Program-made: the position numbers and the translations under genes | Origin: Desulfosarcina widdelii | Lineage (GTDB): Bacteria; Desulfobacterota; Desulfobacteria; Desulfobacterales; Desulfosarcinaceae | Length of the DNA stretch: 64,000 nucleotides | Direction: 5' to 3' | Assembly: GCF_009688965.1 (NCBI RefSeq) | Contig: NZ_AP021875.1 | Coordinates: 1,736,001-1,800,000, forward strand | Notes under the pieces: model-generated | What the model saw: the letters and a program-made list of their open reading frames with translations, nothing else | Databases searched by the model: none | What the model was told of the DNA's origin: nothing | Shown: one piece after another, positions 42,433 to 50,381 of the stretch | How positions within the stretch are numbered: the stretch's first letter is position 1 | Layout: every line of letters starts with the position of its first letter

Positions 42433-43152
42433 TCACTCGGACGAATCCAGGGCATGCATTTTCAGGCAGGCGTCATTGACCCCCAGGTCGCAGGCCGACT
42501 TCAGCGCAAGGATTGCGCGCTGCTGTTCATGCAATCCCAGGTAGGCGGTTGCCTTAGCCATGTAAAGTGCACCCCAGCGAGGATATTTCTCTTCGAGGTG
42601 ATCCATGTAGATGATCGCCATGCGCCAGTGGCGGTTACGGATGTAGCGGTAAGCCCTTGACAACTCCAGGGCCGGGGCGATGGCCGGTTCTACCACAGGC
42701 TCCAACTCCTCCTTCAGTGAAAAATTGGCCTCCTCCTTCTCGAGCGAATCGTTTCTGATTTCGGCTTTTGCAAAGTCCGTCAACGAGAGAGAACTCTTTA
42801 TCTTGACCGTATAGGTCCGGCTTTTATCATCAACCGAATTTTCAAGCAATTCCGGATGGATGGCGTCCGCCACAAGGCAGAAGACCTCCATTTGACGGTC
42901 TGCATCGACCATCAACAGGCCCGCATTCGTCAGCCGGTCGGCTGACAAGCCGACGGCCTTTTGCTTGGCGCAATAAAGGGCCAGCGCCTGCGCCGTTTCG
43001 GAAGTTTCATTCAAACCGGCCGTATAGGAGCAGCCCGTCACGATCGCCATGGGCCGGTCACCGGTTCCTTCCCCGGCCAAAGCGATGCCCGGGGGCGGCA
43101 CCGGCATCAGAACAACCAGGCAAACGGTTAAAAGCAAAATCGACCGCGTCAT
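42433..43152 (-). CDS. Exported protein of unknown function with TPR-like end
   Basis: 239 residues with a Sec signal peptide (ILLLTVCLVVLMPVPPPGIALA). The first part (GCSYTAGLNETSETAQALAL, ADRLTNAGLLMVD) resembles the FlgT/LPP20-type envelope domain, weakly. Residues about 165-235 form helix pairs of TPR type (YRYIRNRHWRMAIIYMDHLE and GLHEQQRAILALKSACDLG). No enzyme motif. It lies 4 bases after the USP-like gene on the same strand, so the two are cotranscribed. Function unknown. Confidence 0.75.
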   Translation of the reverse strand: MTRSILLLTVCLVVLMPVPPPGIALAGEGTGDRPMAIVTGCSYTAGLNETSETAQALALYCAKQKAVGLSADRLTNAGLLMVDADRQMEVFCLVADAIHPELLENSVDDKSRTYTVKIKSSLSLTDFAKAEIRNDSLEKEEANFSLKEELEPVVEPAIAPALELSRAYRYIRNRHWRMAIIYMDHLEEKYPRWGALYMAKATAYLGLHEQQRAILALKSACDLGVNDACLKMHALDSSE

Positions 43153-43156
43153 CGCG

Positions 43157-43984
43157 TCAATTCAGATGGACCGTCGCCTGAGGCCCGCTGACCAGCATGT
43201 TGTTGGTCAACGTGTTTTGGGCGGTTTCCATCTTGCTCCCGAAAAAAAGATTGTTGATCAATCCGTGTCCATAGGCGCCGGAAAGCGCCAGTGAATCATG
43301 GGGCAACGCATACAGATTGTGGCTGAAATCGCCATTGGCAAACCGATATTGGCGCCGACAATGCCGGTTGAGCGCGTCTTCAAGACCTGCGTCCCGAATC
43401 CTCGATTCGTAGTAGGCCTCATCGCGCTCAAGCTGAACAAACAGGTCCAACGGATATCCGGACCGTTTGGAGATCTGGATGCCCGATCGCAGTGCGTTCA
43501 ACGCGGATTCCGAGCCACCGAACAAAACGGAAACGCTTTTCCAGGGTTTGAACACGGGTGATGTCATCAATACGGGAAAACTGGCGGTCCGGATAATTCG
43601 TCTGACCTTGGGTCCGATATATCCCAGACCGATTTTGGACGACAGATCACTGATACTGCGTGGACAGGACATGAAGTCAAAATACGTCGGAATATCCGGC
43701 AGGTCGCTGGCGGTTCTGTTTTTGGGGTAAAGGAAGTGCGGTTTCAACCCGGCTTCGGCGGCAAGGGCCCGGGCCCTTTCAGCCGCCGTTTCCGGGTCGT
43801 TTAAATAGGAACGATCCAGGTCGATCTGTACGGCTTCGTGGTCGAAGTACATCATGAAACGGATCGCATCCGGGATGTAGATCGTCAATTCCAGGTCCAG
43901 GGTCCGGCAAAAATAGATGGACTGCATCAAGGTTTCCCGGCCCAGCGGGGTATTTCTGAAAACGTGGAACAAATTGGCAAACAT
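43157..43984 (-). CDS. Universal stress protein-like, tandem domains
   Basis: 275 residues with two alpha/beta units. The first starts with FHVFRNTPLGRETLMQSIYF and the second with KSVSVLFGGSESALNALRSG; each has the usual beta-strand, phosphate-loop-like turn and helix order. The C-terminal signature G-2X-G-9X-G(S/T) is reduced to GAYGHGLINNLFFGSKMETA, with the spacing and Ser retained, so nucleotide binding is possible. A second such domain follows in tandem, like UspE. It precedes the exported TPR-like protein by 4 bases. Assignment is by pattern, hence moderate. Confidence 0.68.
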   Translation of the reverse strand: MFANLFHVFRNTPLGRETLMQSIYFCRTLDLELTIYIPDAIRFMMYFDHEAVQIDLDRSYLNDPETAAERARALAAEAGLKPHFLYPKNRTASDLPDIPTYFDFMSCPRSISDLSSKIGLGYIGPKVRRIIRTASFPVLMTSPVFKPWKSVSVLFGGSESALNALRSGIQISKRSGYPLDLFVQLERDEAYYESRIRDAGLEDALNRHCRRQYRFANGDFSHNLYALPHDSLALSGAYGHGLINNLFFGSKMETAQNTLTNNMLVSGPQATVHLN

Positions 43985-44055
43985 AACAATGATCCATCGG
44001 TGTAAGTTTGGCTCTTTATTGGTTCATGGGCATTTTCCGGCAGGTGGCATTTTAG

Positions 44056-44451
44056 TCACGATTGTTCGACGGGGTTCAGCACCTTGGTCGTTCCATTGCG
44101 CCGTAATTGGAGTTTGAACGTCGATCCGTTGTCGCTCCAGACTTGATGGATAAACCATTTTTGGGCCTCGCCGCTCTCGGTTTCCACCTTGAGTTCGACG
44201 GTGTTGGACATTTTGTCGACCTTCTCGATGACCGCGGAGTAGACATGCCCGTCTACGGTCAGGGACGGAGCGTCTTTGGCCAGGTCGATCACGACCGTGT
44301 CACCCTGGTCACCCTTCCAATGACCGGTCATCTGGGTTTGCAGATCCTGGGATCCGGCGCCGCTGCTACTGCAGCCGCTGAGGATCAACAGAAAAAAAAG
44401 TGGCAAAAAAACGATCAGGGTAAAAACCGGGGCATTCAATGGATGTCTCAT
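44056..44451 (-). CDS. Small lipoprotein of unknown function
   Basis: 131 residues from the ATG at 44451 (AGGAGGAATTCC before it). The lipobox is FFLLILSGCSS, lipidated Cys about residue 27. The mature domain alternates short strands (HWKGDQGDTVVIDLA, LTVDGHVYSAVIEKVD, TVELKVETESGE, FKLQLRRNG) and looks like an all-beta envelope domain. No family recognised. Its stop lies 71 bases from the USP-like gene start, so it could lead the same transcript. Confidence 0.72.
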   Translation of the reverse strand: MRHPLNAPVFTLIVFLPLFFLLILSGCSSSGAGSQDLQTQMTGHWKGDQGDTVVIDLAKDAPSLTVDGHVYSAVIEKVDKMSNTVELKVETESGEAQKWFIHQVWSDNGSTFKLQLRRNGTTKVLNPVEQS

Positions 44452-44620
44452 GGAATTCCTCCTGTGGGTGTGAATCGGGTTTTGTGCCGGGCCGCTGCTT
44501 ACGACAACGGCCTTGCGAAACCAATGGTTGGAAACGGTCCTGTAAAAAATTACGATTGAAAATGAATCCTTTGGGGCGACCCGGGGTTGGGTCTGCAAAC
44601 GATCGTAAGGAATCGTCCGT

Positions 44621-45118
44621 TCAACAGATCAGGGATTGGTGGGCAAGGTACAACGGGGTGAAGGATTGCTGGCGTTCGCTGACCGGTCGCGGCATCGGAC
44701 CGGCTTCAGGAATGAAAACAGCCAATGATTTTTTCGTTTTTATCGTCACCGGGTCGAGGTCCGGCAGGTCGGTTTCGGCCGATAGGGGGAGGCTCCAGCG
44801 ATTGATCAAAAAATCGTTTCCGGTTGACAAGGGCGCATGCAGGCAGCCGGTTTTCGGACTGGGGGCAAACGGTTTGTGGTGATGGCAGCAGCCTTGGTGA
44901 TGGCAACTGGAATCTTTAAGGGCGTGGTAGCCTCCTCCGGCCGTCCCACCCATGGTCGAACACTCGGCCATGACTCCCATCCCGGTGGTCAGCAGGGTCA
45001 GCAGGATGATCACCGGAAACCACTGCCGCAAGCCGTCCGCCCTTCGGCGGCGGGCATTCGCACGGGGTGGTTTGAATGGCTTGGAAAAGGAGTTCACGGT
45101 GTTCATCCTTCCCGTCAT
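44621..45118 (-). CDS. Small membrane/periplasmic His- and Cys-rich protein
   Basis: About 165 residues if started at the ATG at 45118; no ribosome site is convincing there and the exact start is uncertain (a second ATG lies at 45106). A single hydrophobic helix (WFPVIILLTLLTTGMGVMAE) precedes a His/Cys cluster (SCHHQGCCHHHKPF) typical of metal-binding periplasmic regions. The rest is low in recognisable motifs. It might bind copper, zinc or nickel, but no neighbouring metal gene supports this. Codon quality is mediocre, so the call is cautious. Confidence 0.5.
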   Translation of the reverse strand: MTGRMNTVNSFSKPFKPPRANARRRRADGLRQWFPVIILLTLLTTGMGVMAECSTMGGTAGGGYHALKDSSCHHQGCCHHHKPFAPSPKTGCLHAPLSTGNDFLINRWSLPLSAETDLPDLDPVTIKTKKSLAVFIPEAGPMPRPVSERQQSFTPLYLAHQSLIC

Positions 45119-45236
45119 GGCAAGTTGTTGCCGGTGGCATCCCCGGCCGCACTCAAGCGACCGGGGACGGGGTCGGCTACCCAAAAAGTTCATTATCAAT
45201 ATCTATAAGTCTTAAATTGCCCATTTTCAAGCGGTG

Positions 45237-45731
45237 CTATTTTTGGCCATCATCCAGACGTGCCAGGGCCTTGAGCAGTCCCAGCGGAGACTGATGCATG
45301 GAAAGTTGCTGAATTGCAGCCATCTTTTTCTCATGCCGCTCGAACTTCTTCTTCATCCTGGCCTCGTAAGCCTCCTGGAGCGACTCCACCAGCTTGTCGA
45401 AATCGTAGGGCTTCTCCAGATATTTGAACGCGCCGAGCTTGGTGCACTCAACGGCCGAGTCCACCGTCGCGTGTCCGGTAAGCATGATGATTTCGATGAA
45501 TTTATGATTCTGTTTGAGGATTTTCAGGACTTCGGTGCCGTCCATGCCGGGCATCTGCAAGTCGACAACGGCCACGTCGAAGCCGCCCTTCTTGGCTGCG
45601 GCGACGGCGTCGTCCCCGTTGTCTGCCGTCGTGACGTCGAAGCCCTTGATGGAAAGCCGTTCGGAAACCGCCTTCAAAAATTTGACTTCGTCGTCAACCA
45701 AAAGAATTTTTATCGTGTTGTCCGTTCCCAT
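45237..45731 (-). CDS. Receiver-domain response regulator with helical tail
   Basis: 164 residues. The receiver domain (8-125) is complete: acidic pair in ILLVDDEVKF, phospho-acceptor Asp in VAVVDLQMPGMDG, Thr in IIMLTGHAT and Lys in KYLEKPYDFDK. A basic helical tail (ARMKKKFERHEKKMAAIQQL) replaces an output domain. GGAGGATGCC precedes the ATG. It is the last gene of the minus-strand run REC-HK-REC-degenerate HK-SulP-kinase-like/REC-REC. With no DNA-binding domain it likely works by protein contact. Confidence 0.93.
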   Translation of the reverse strand: MGTDNTIKILLVDDEVKFLKAVSERLSIKGFDVTTADNGDDAVAAAKKGGFDVAVVDLQMPGMDGTEVLKILKQNHKFIEIIMLTGHATVDSAVECTKLGAFKYLEKPYDFDKLVESLQEAYEARMKKKFERHEKKMAAIQQLSMHQSPLGLLKALARLDDGQK

Positions 45732-45782
45732 GGCATCCTCCGGCTGCTTAGTATGTTGAGTAAAGATGGCCCATGATGTTTA

Positions 45783-45812
45783 TTTTGCATCTTTTTCGGC
45801 AGCAATGCAAAA
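45783..45812. other. Short inverted repeat in the gap before the receiver gene
   Basis: TTTTGCAT (45783-45790) and ATGCAAAA (45805-45812) can pair across 14 bases in the 128-base gap between two cotranscribed genes. No T-run of terminator type follows. It may be a processing or pausing site. Confidence 0.3.
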
Positions 45813-45859
45813 GAATTCCTGCCCTCGGCCTCTTTGTGCTGTTCTAAAAAAATGAAAAT

Positions 45860-47095
45860 TCAACCCGATTTTGTTTCCGTTCGTGTTTGGTGAATTTTCT
45901 CTTTCGCCGCCTTGATGGTCTTGCTCAGTTCTTCGATATCGACCGATTTCGACAAAAATGCGAAGGCACCCAGTTCCATGCATGTTTTTTTGTCGGCTTC
46001 CGATCCCTGGCTGGTCAACACAATCACCTCGATGGCCGGATGGGTCTCTTTTACCCGGCGAAGCACTTCGATGCCGTCGATCCCGGGCATCCTGAGGTCC
46101 AGAATCATCACATCGGGCTCGTCTTCCTGGTTCACCAGGTTGAGGGCGGATTCGCCGTCGTAGACCACCGCGGAATCCAGTTCTCTCATCATCAGACGCT
46201 TGGACAGGGTCTGCACATATTTTTTCTCGTCGTCCACCAGCAAAATCTTCGAGGGAACATCGAAATCCTGGCGCCGATAGACATCGGTCTGGTAATATCC
46301 CGGCCCCACCTTGGTCTCAACCGCGGTTGCCCCCGGCACCGTCAGGGCGATCTCCTTGAGTTCCTCTTCAAGACGACTTAGCCTCAGTACGTGCTTGTTA
46401 ATGGTCAGGGTGACCAGTCCGTCCTTGACCTCCACCGTGACGTCATGGCCCTTTTTAACCAGGGCGATTTCCACGTTGGCGGCAATCATGAAATCGTCGA
46501 CCGCGGACCTGGATGGACCGGCAAGCTTGAACACGGGATTGGCGATTGTTTGCTCGATCGTCATCGCGATGTCTTCCAGCGACGTTTTGTCGGTCGGCAG
46601 GCAAATGTCGTAAAGCGAAGGGCTCCACGGATCATATACACCGTGGAGCATATGCACCCACGCGGCAAATTGCACATCGTCCCGGTGGACAATCTTATTG
46701 GCCTCGGACGAGGAAATCTTCAGTTCCTTTTCAGCCGTGGCGACACGAAAGGTCATGTCCGCAATCAAGCAGATCCGAAGCACGTGGCTGATGTCCGTCG
46801 GAATCAATTGACCTGCAAAACCGCCGATAATCAAGGCGTCTTCGGCAAGGTAGGTTGCCAGGGCCATCCGCAGGTAAGCCAGCGAGCGCTCCCGTTCACG
46901 TGTCAGCCGGTTGAACACCGATACCTTGTCGGAAAAAACGCGCACGATTTTATTTTCGGGGATGCCGGAAAGACGGCTGGCCTCGGCAACGATGTCTTCA
47001 TCGGTCAACTTTCGGTAGCCGGTACGCGAAGCGATTTCCTGGACGATCTGTTTCTCGTTGCAGTAACTGCCGCTGAACACGGTAATGACTGGCAT
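45860..47095 (-). CDS. Cytidylate-kinase-like/BON-like/receiver fusion protein
   Basis: 411 residues in three parts. Residues 1-200 match the cytidylate-kinase-like family (ITVFSGSYCNEKQIVQEIAS, then YRKLTDEDIVAEAS, and ALIIGGFAGQLIP with a conserved RVATAEKE helix). The P-loop is degenerate (GSYCNEKQ). Residues 205-275 look like a BON-like module (VEVKDGLVTLTI...VPGATAVETKV). Residues 283-395 are a complete receiver (ILLVDDEKKY, MILDLRMPGIDG, VIVLTSQGS, AFLSKSVD). Two paralogues without receiver lie at 54391 and 58523. The gene follows SulP by 15 bases. Kinase activity is doubtful; phosphorylation-gated ligand sensing is a fair inference. Confidence 0.85.
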   Translation of the reverse strand: MPVITVFSGSYCNEKQIVQEIASRTGYRKLTDEDIVAEASRLSGIPENKIVRVFSDKVSVFNRLTRERERSLAYLRMALATYLAEDALIIGGFAGQLIPTDISHVLRICLIADMTFRVATAEKELKISSSEANKIVHRDDVQFAAWVHMLHGVYDPWSPSLYDICLPTDKTSLEDIAMTIEQTIANPVFKLAGPSRSAVDDFMIAANVEIALVKKGHDVTVEVKDGLVTLTINKHVLRLSRLEEELKEIALTVPGATAVETKVGPGYYQTDVYRRQDFDVPSKILLVDDEKKYVQTLSKRLMMRELDSAVVYDGESALNLVNQEDEPDVMILDLRMPGIDGIEVLRRVKETHPAIEVIVLTSQGSEADKKTCMELGAFAFLSKSVDIEELSKTIKAAKEKIHQTRTETKSG

Positions 47096-47110
47096 GGATA
47101 ACTCCTTTAT

Positions 47111-49243
47111 TTAAGCTTCAACAAGTTTGCAATCGTTCAACAACGGACAGTTCGCTTCCGGGTTGTTCTCGTGAGCGATTCGATGAACGGCGACGATTCC
47201 TTTTTCCAGGGTCGGAAAGATATGATCCTTGCCGATTCTTTCGAGAAAGTGCGTGCGTTCGAAGACCTCCATAACCGCCTCGTTGACCCCGCACATGGAA
47301 ATGTCGATGCCGTTGCTTCGAACCCGATCCACGATCAGCGACAAGGCCTCCTCACCCGATGAGTCAATATCGTTGATGCCCTGGGCAGCAATGAGAATAT
47401 GGTTGAGTCCTTTTTTGGTCTGGATCATTTCGGTGATCGTATCCTCCAGGTAGCTGGCATTGGCGAAAAACAGCGGCCCGTCGAAGCGGACCAGGCTCAC
47501 ATAAGGGCACTCATCGAGATTATTGGTGGTCACGCAGCGCAACTCCTCATCCTCCGACCGGGACAAAAAGACCACCCTGGGGCGCATGCTTTTGTATAAG
47601 AAAACCCCCAGAGAAAGAACCACACCGATCATGATCCCCTTGTCCAGATGGGGGGCGAACACCAATGTACTGACAAACGAGATGATCGAGATGGCCCCGT
47701 CATACCACTTGGCCTTCCAGGCATGGATGAAACCCGAAACATTGAGCAAACCGATAACGGCCATCATGATGACGGCGGCCAACACGGCTTGAGGTAAATG
47801 ATAAAGCAAGGGTGTAAAAAATAAAAGCACAATCACCACCGCCAGGCTGGTAAAAACGCTCGACAACCCGGAAACGGCCCGGGCCTGAAGGTTGACCGCC
47901 GAACGAGAAAACGAGCCGGATGTGGGATAGCTTTTACCGATGGACCCGAGAATATTACCGAGCCCCTGTCCGATCAACTCCTGGTTGGGATCCAGCCGCT
48001 GCCCGGTTTTACCGGCCATGGCCTTGGCAATGGCAATCGCTTCCATGAACCCCAACAGGGAGATAATCGCCGCATACGGCAGCAGGTGCAGCATGACGCC
48101 GACATTGATTTTTGGAACACTCAAGGAGGGCAACCCTCTGGGAATGGTGCCGACCACCGCACCGCCGCCCATCATTTTAAGCTTGGCCGTATCCAGCGTC
48201 TCGTTGCCGACTTTGACGCGCCACGTGCGCCCGTCGCTTTCAAGACCGGCAGGGACTTTGCCCTGCTCATAAAATTTTATGGAATCATCGTCCTGAATGA
48301 CACCGGCAAAAAGGATGGCGCGCAACTGTTCGCGGTATTGGTGAACCTCTTCCTTCATATGGTTGATATTCAGGTTGGTCACCTCCAGCATATGCTCGGC
48401 ATCCAGAACGCCGACTTCATCATGGCTCTGCTTGGCTTTATTGGATGCTTCGCCGAACTGGGTACGATCTTCGGCAAGAGGGGATATTGCCGTGAAGGCC
48501 CTGTTGAATTCCTCGATCAGGTGGCGGGCTTCGGCAGATTCTATGGCGTCGATACCGACAAATTGGTCATGCTGAAAACCCGTGGACCATGAGATCGCCG
48601 TGGTAATGATAACGGCCACGAGAACATTGGGAATTCGGGGCGACAGCCATTTGAGGCCGTACATGATGCCAAAGGCAAATGCGCCGATCAACAAGGTCGG
48701 CCAGTGGGTGTAATGGATCGCCGCTTTAACCACATTGATGATGGTCTCGTAATGGTGCGGTGCATTGTCCACATAAACGCCGAACATCTTGGAAAGCTGA
48801 GACGAGGCGATAATCAGGGCAGCGGCGTTGGTAAAGCCGTTGACCACAGGATGAGACAGAAAGTTCACTACCAGCCCCAATCGCAGGACGCCCAGAGACA
48901 GCTGAAAGATGCCGACCATCAGGGCCAGCAAAATGGCGTAGGCAATGTATCCGGGGCTGCCAATGGTGGCCAACGGTGCAAGGGAAGCCGATGTCATCAG
49001 TGACACGATGGCCACGGGTCCGGTGGCCAACTGGCGGCTGGAGCCGAACAAAGCGGCAACCATGGGTGGCAGAAATGATGCGTACAATCCATAATAGGCG
49101 GGCAGCCCCGCAAGCTGGGCATAGGCCATGGATTGCGGAATCAGGACGAGGGCCACGGTGAGACCGGATAGCGCGTCTAGCTGCAACGATGCCTTGTCGT
49201 AGTTTTTAAACCACGCCAAAAAGGGAAAAACCTTTACCAACAT
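47111..49243 (-). CDS. SulP-family anion transporter with STAS domain and an extra loop domain
   Basis: 710 residues, longer than the usual 550-600. The membrane core starts DALSGLTVALVLIPQSMAYA, with AGLPAYYGLYASFLPP and SKLFPTSGSFSRSAVN-type region (SYPTSGSFSRSAVNLQ). Around residues 225-345 there is an insertion, mostly helical and charged, between helix regions just before GTIPRGLPS. The C-terminal STAS domain (about 570-690) retains NDIDSSGEEALSLI. SulP proteins carry sulfate, bicarbonate or other anions. In a sulfate reducer sulfate uptake is attractive, but the signalling-operon context leaves the substrate open. Confidence 0.92.
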   Translation of the reverse strand: MLVKVFPFLAWFKNYDKASLQLDALSGLTVALVLIPQSMAYAQLAGLPAYYGLYASFLPPMVAALFGSSRQLATGPVAIVSLMTSASLAPLATIGSPGYIAYAILLALMVGIFQLSLGVLRLGLVVNFLSHPVVNGFTNAAALIIASSQLSKMFGVYVDNAPHHYETIINVVKAAIHYTHWPTLLIGAFAFGIMYGLKWLSPRIPNVLVAVIITTAISWSTGFQHDQFVGIDAIESAEARHLIEEFNRAFTAISPLAEDRTQFGEASNKAKQSHDEVGVLDAEHMLEVTNLNINHMKEEVHQYREQLRAILFAGVIQDDDSIKFYEQGKVPAGLESDGRTWRVKVGNETLDTAKLKMMGGGAVVGTIPRGLPSLSVPKINVGVMLHLLPYAAIISLLGFMEAIAIAKAMAGKTGQRLDPNQELIGQGLGNILGSIGKSYPTSGSFSRSAVNLQARAVSGLSSVFTSLAVVIVLLFFTPLLYHLPQAVLAAVIMMAVIGLLNVSGFIHAWKAKWYDGAISIISFVSTLVFAPHLDKGIMIGVVLSLGVFLYKSMRPRVVFLSRSEDEELRCVTTNNLDECPYVSLVRFDGPLFFANASYLEDTITEMIQTKKGLNHILIAAQGINDIDSSGEEALSLIVDRVRSNGIDISMCGVNEAVMEVFERTHFLERIGKDHIFPTLEKGIVAVHRIAHENNPEANCPLLNDCKLVEA

Positions 49244-49268
49244 GTGCGACTCCTATACTTGAAAAATA

Positions 49269-49946
49269 TTAACTTTCCGACAAAGATCCATTCCCGATTG
49301 TCATGGGCACGAAAATCTCCAACCGATCCGCTTTGCTGTCCCAGTCGATGGCGACACCGATGGATGCCGCCATGGTCTTGAGCAGGGCATCCGGAAAGCC
49401 TTCGAATCCTCCGGGCCCGAAGCCCGAAAAGAGGATTTTCCACCCCTTTTCATCCGTGCTCCCGACAACGGAAATCGTCAGCTCGCTGCCGGCGCTGATT
49501 TTCCTGAAGGCATTGGCCAGGGTTTGATATACGACGGCCTGCAGCAAAAACGGACAGGTGGCCACCATCGGCGCCGGTCCGTCATAGGGAAGGACATCGA
49601 CCTTTCCGGCAAAGCTCAGATAGCTGGAGAGGTTGACCGAAAGATCCAGTACCTCCAGGATATCGACGGATTCGACGGGATGGTCGATGCTATGGGAAAA
49701 GCGGTTCATCTGCCGGATAACGGAAAATCCGCGCTGGATTTCCTCCACGATGCTTGCCGTGCAGTCTTTCAGCATATCCGGCGCAACCGGCGCCCCTGAC
49801 GATGCCATGTCGGAAAGATCGCCAAGCAGCCCGGCCGTCTCGGAAATGATGGCCATCACATTTTTCAGCTCATGAGAGATAGAGGCGTTGACCCTGCCGA
49901 AAAAAGCCAGGCTCTCATATCCAAACCTGTCCACGGTGTCGTTCAT
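49269..49946 (-). CDS. Degenerate histidine-kinase-like protein (DHp present, ATPase weak)
   Basis: 225 residues. The dimerisation/phospho-acceptor helix is recognisable (NASISHELKNVMAIISETAG, with His26-type position), and the second helix follows. The C-terminal half keeps a reduced N-box-like helix (VVYQTLANAFRKIS), but the G1/G2 boxes are replaced by FSGFGPGGFEGFPDALL, without DxGxG. Autophosphorylation is thus unlikely, while phosphotransfer as an Hpt-like or phosphatase protein is possible. AGGAAAACC precedes the ATG. It is between a receiver gene and SulP on one transcript. No sensor or membrane segment. Confidence 0.75.
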   Translation of the reverse strand: MNDTVDRFGYESLAFFGRVNASISHELKNVMAIISETAGLLGDLSDMASSGAPVAPDMLKDCTASIVEEIQRGFSVIRQMNRFSHSIDHPVESVDILEVLDLSVNLSSYLSFAGKVDVLPYDGPAPMVATCPFLLQAVVYQTLANAFRKISAGSELTISVVGSTDEKGWKILFSGFGPGGFEGFPDALLKTMAASIGVAIDWDSKADRLEIFVPMTIGNGSLSES

Positions 49947-50021
49947 TGGTTTTCCTCAGCCTGCGATATTGTTCTCGAACACGGTAGCCGATCCGATTCG
50001 GGCATCTATGGCAGCCTGGTA

Positions 50022-50381
50022 TCAGGCATCGGGAAGCAACCGGTTCAGGGTTTCGATCAACTGTTCGATTTTGAGCGGTTTGGGCAGACATTCCCCGGCC
50101 GTAAGACACCCCGTTTCATAATCCGTACCGGATCCATGGCCGGTCAGGAAAACGAACTTCATCTCCGGGTCCACGGTACTTAGCCGGCGTTTCAATTCAA
50201 CGCCCCCGATTCCGGGCATTTTTACATCCAATACCGCCACATCGAAGCGGTTTCCCGCCTCGACCTCAGCCAGGGCCTTTTCGCCGGAAAAAAAGACTTG
50301 TGTCGGAATGCCGCGCAGTTCGAGACGCTTGGATAGCATCAGGGCAAACTTTTGTTCATCATCTACCAATAAGACCTTCAT
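50022..50381 (-). CDS. Stand-alone receiver-domain protein
   Basis: 119 residues, a single CheY-like receiver: VLLVDDEQKFA (acidic pair), VAVLDVKMPGIGG (phospho-acceptor Asp), FVFLTGHGS (Thr) and LPKPLKIEQ (Lys). It overlaps the sensor-kinase stop codon by 4 bases (ATGA), so kinase and receiver are made in a fixed ratio. No output domain, suggesting a phosphorelay intermediate or protein-interaction switch. It is one of the seven receivers in the 45-64 kb island. Confidence 0.95.
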   Translation of the reverse strand: MKVLLVDDEQKFALMLSKRLELRGIPTQVFFSGEKALAEVEAGNRFDVAVLDVKMPGIGGVELKRRLSTVDPEMKFVFLTGHGSGTDYETGCLTAGECLPKPLKIEQLIETLNRLLPDA

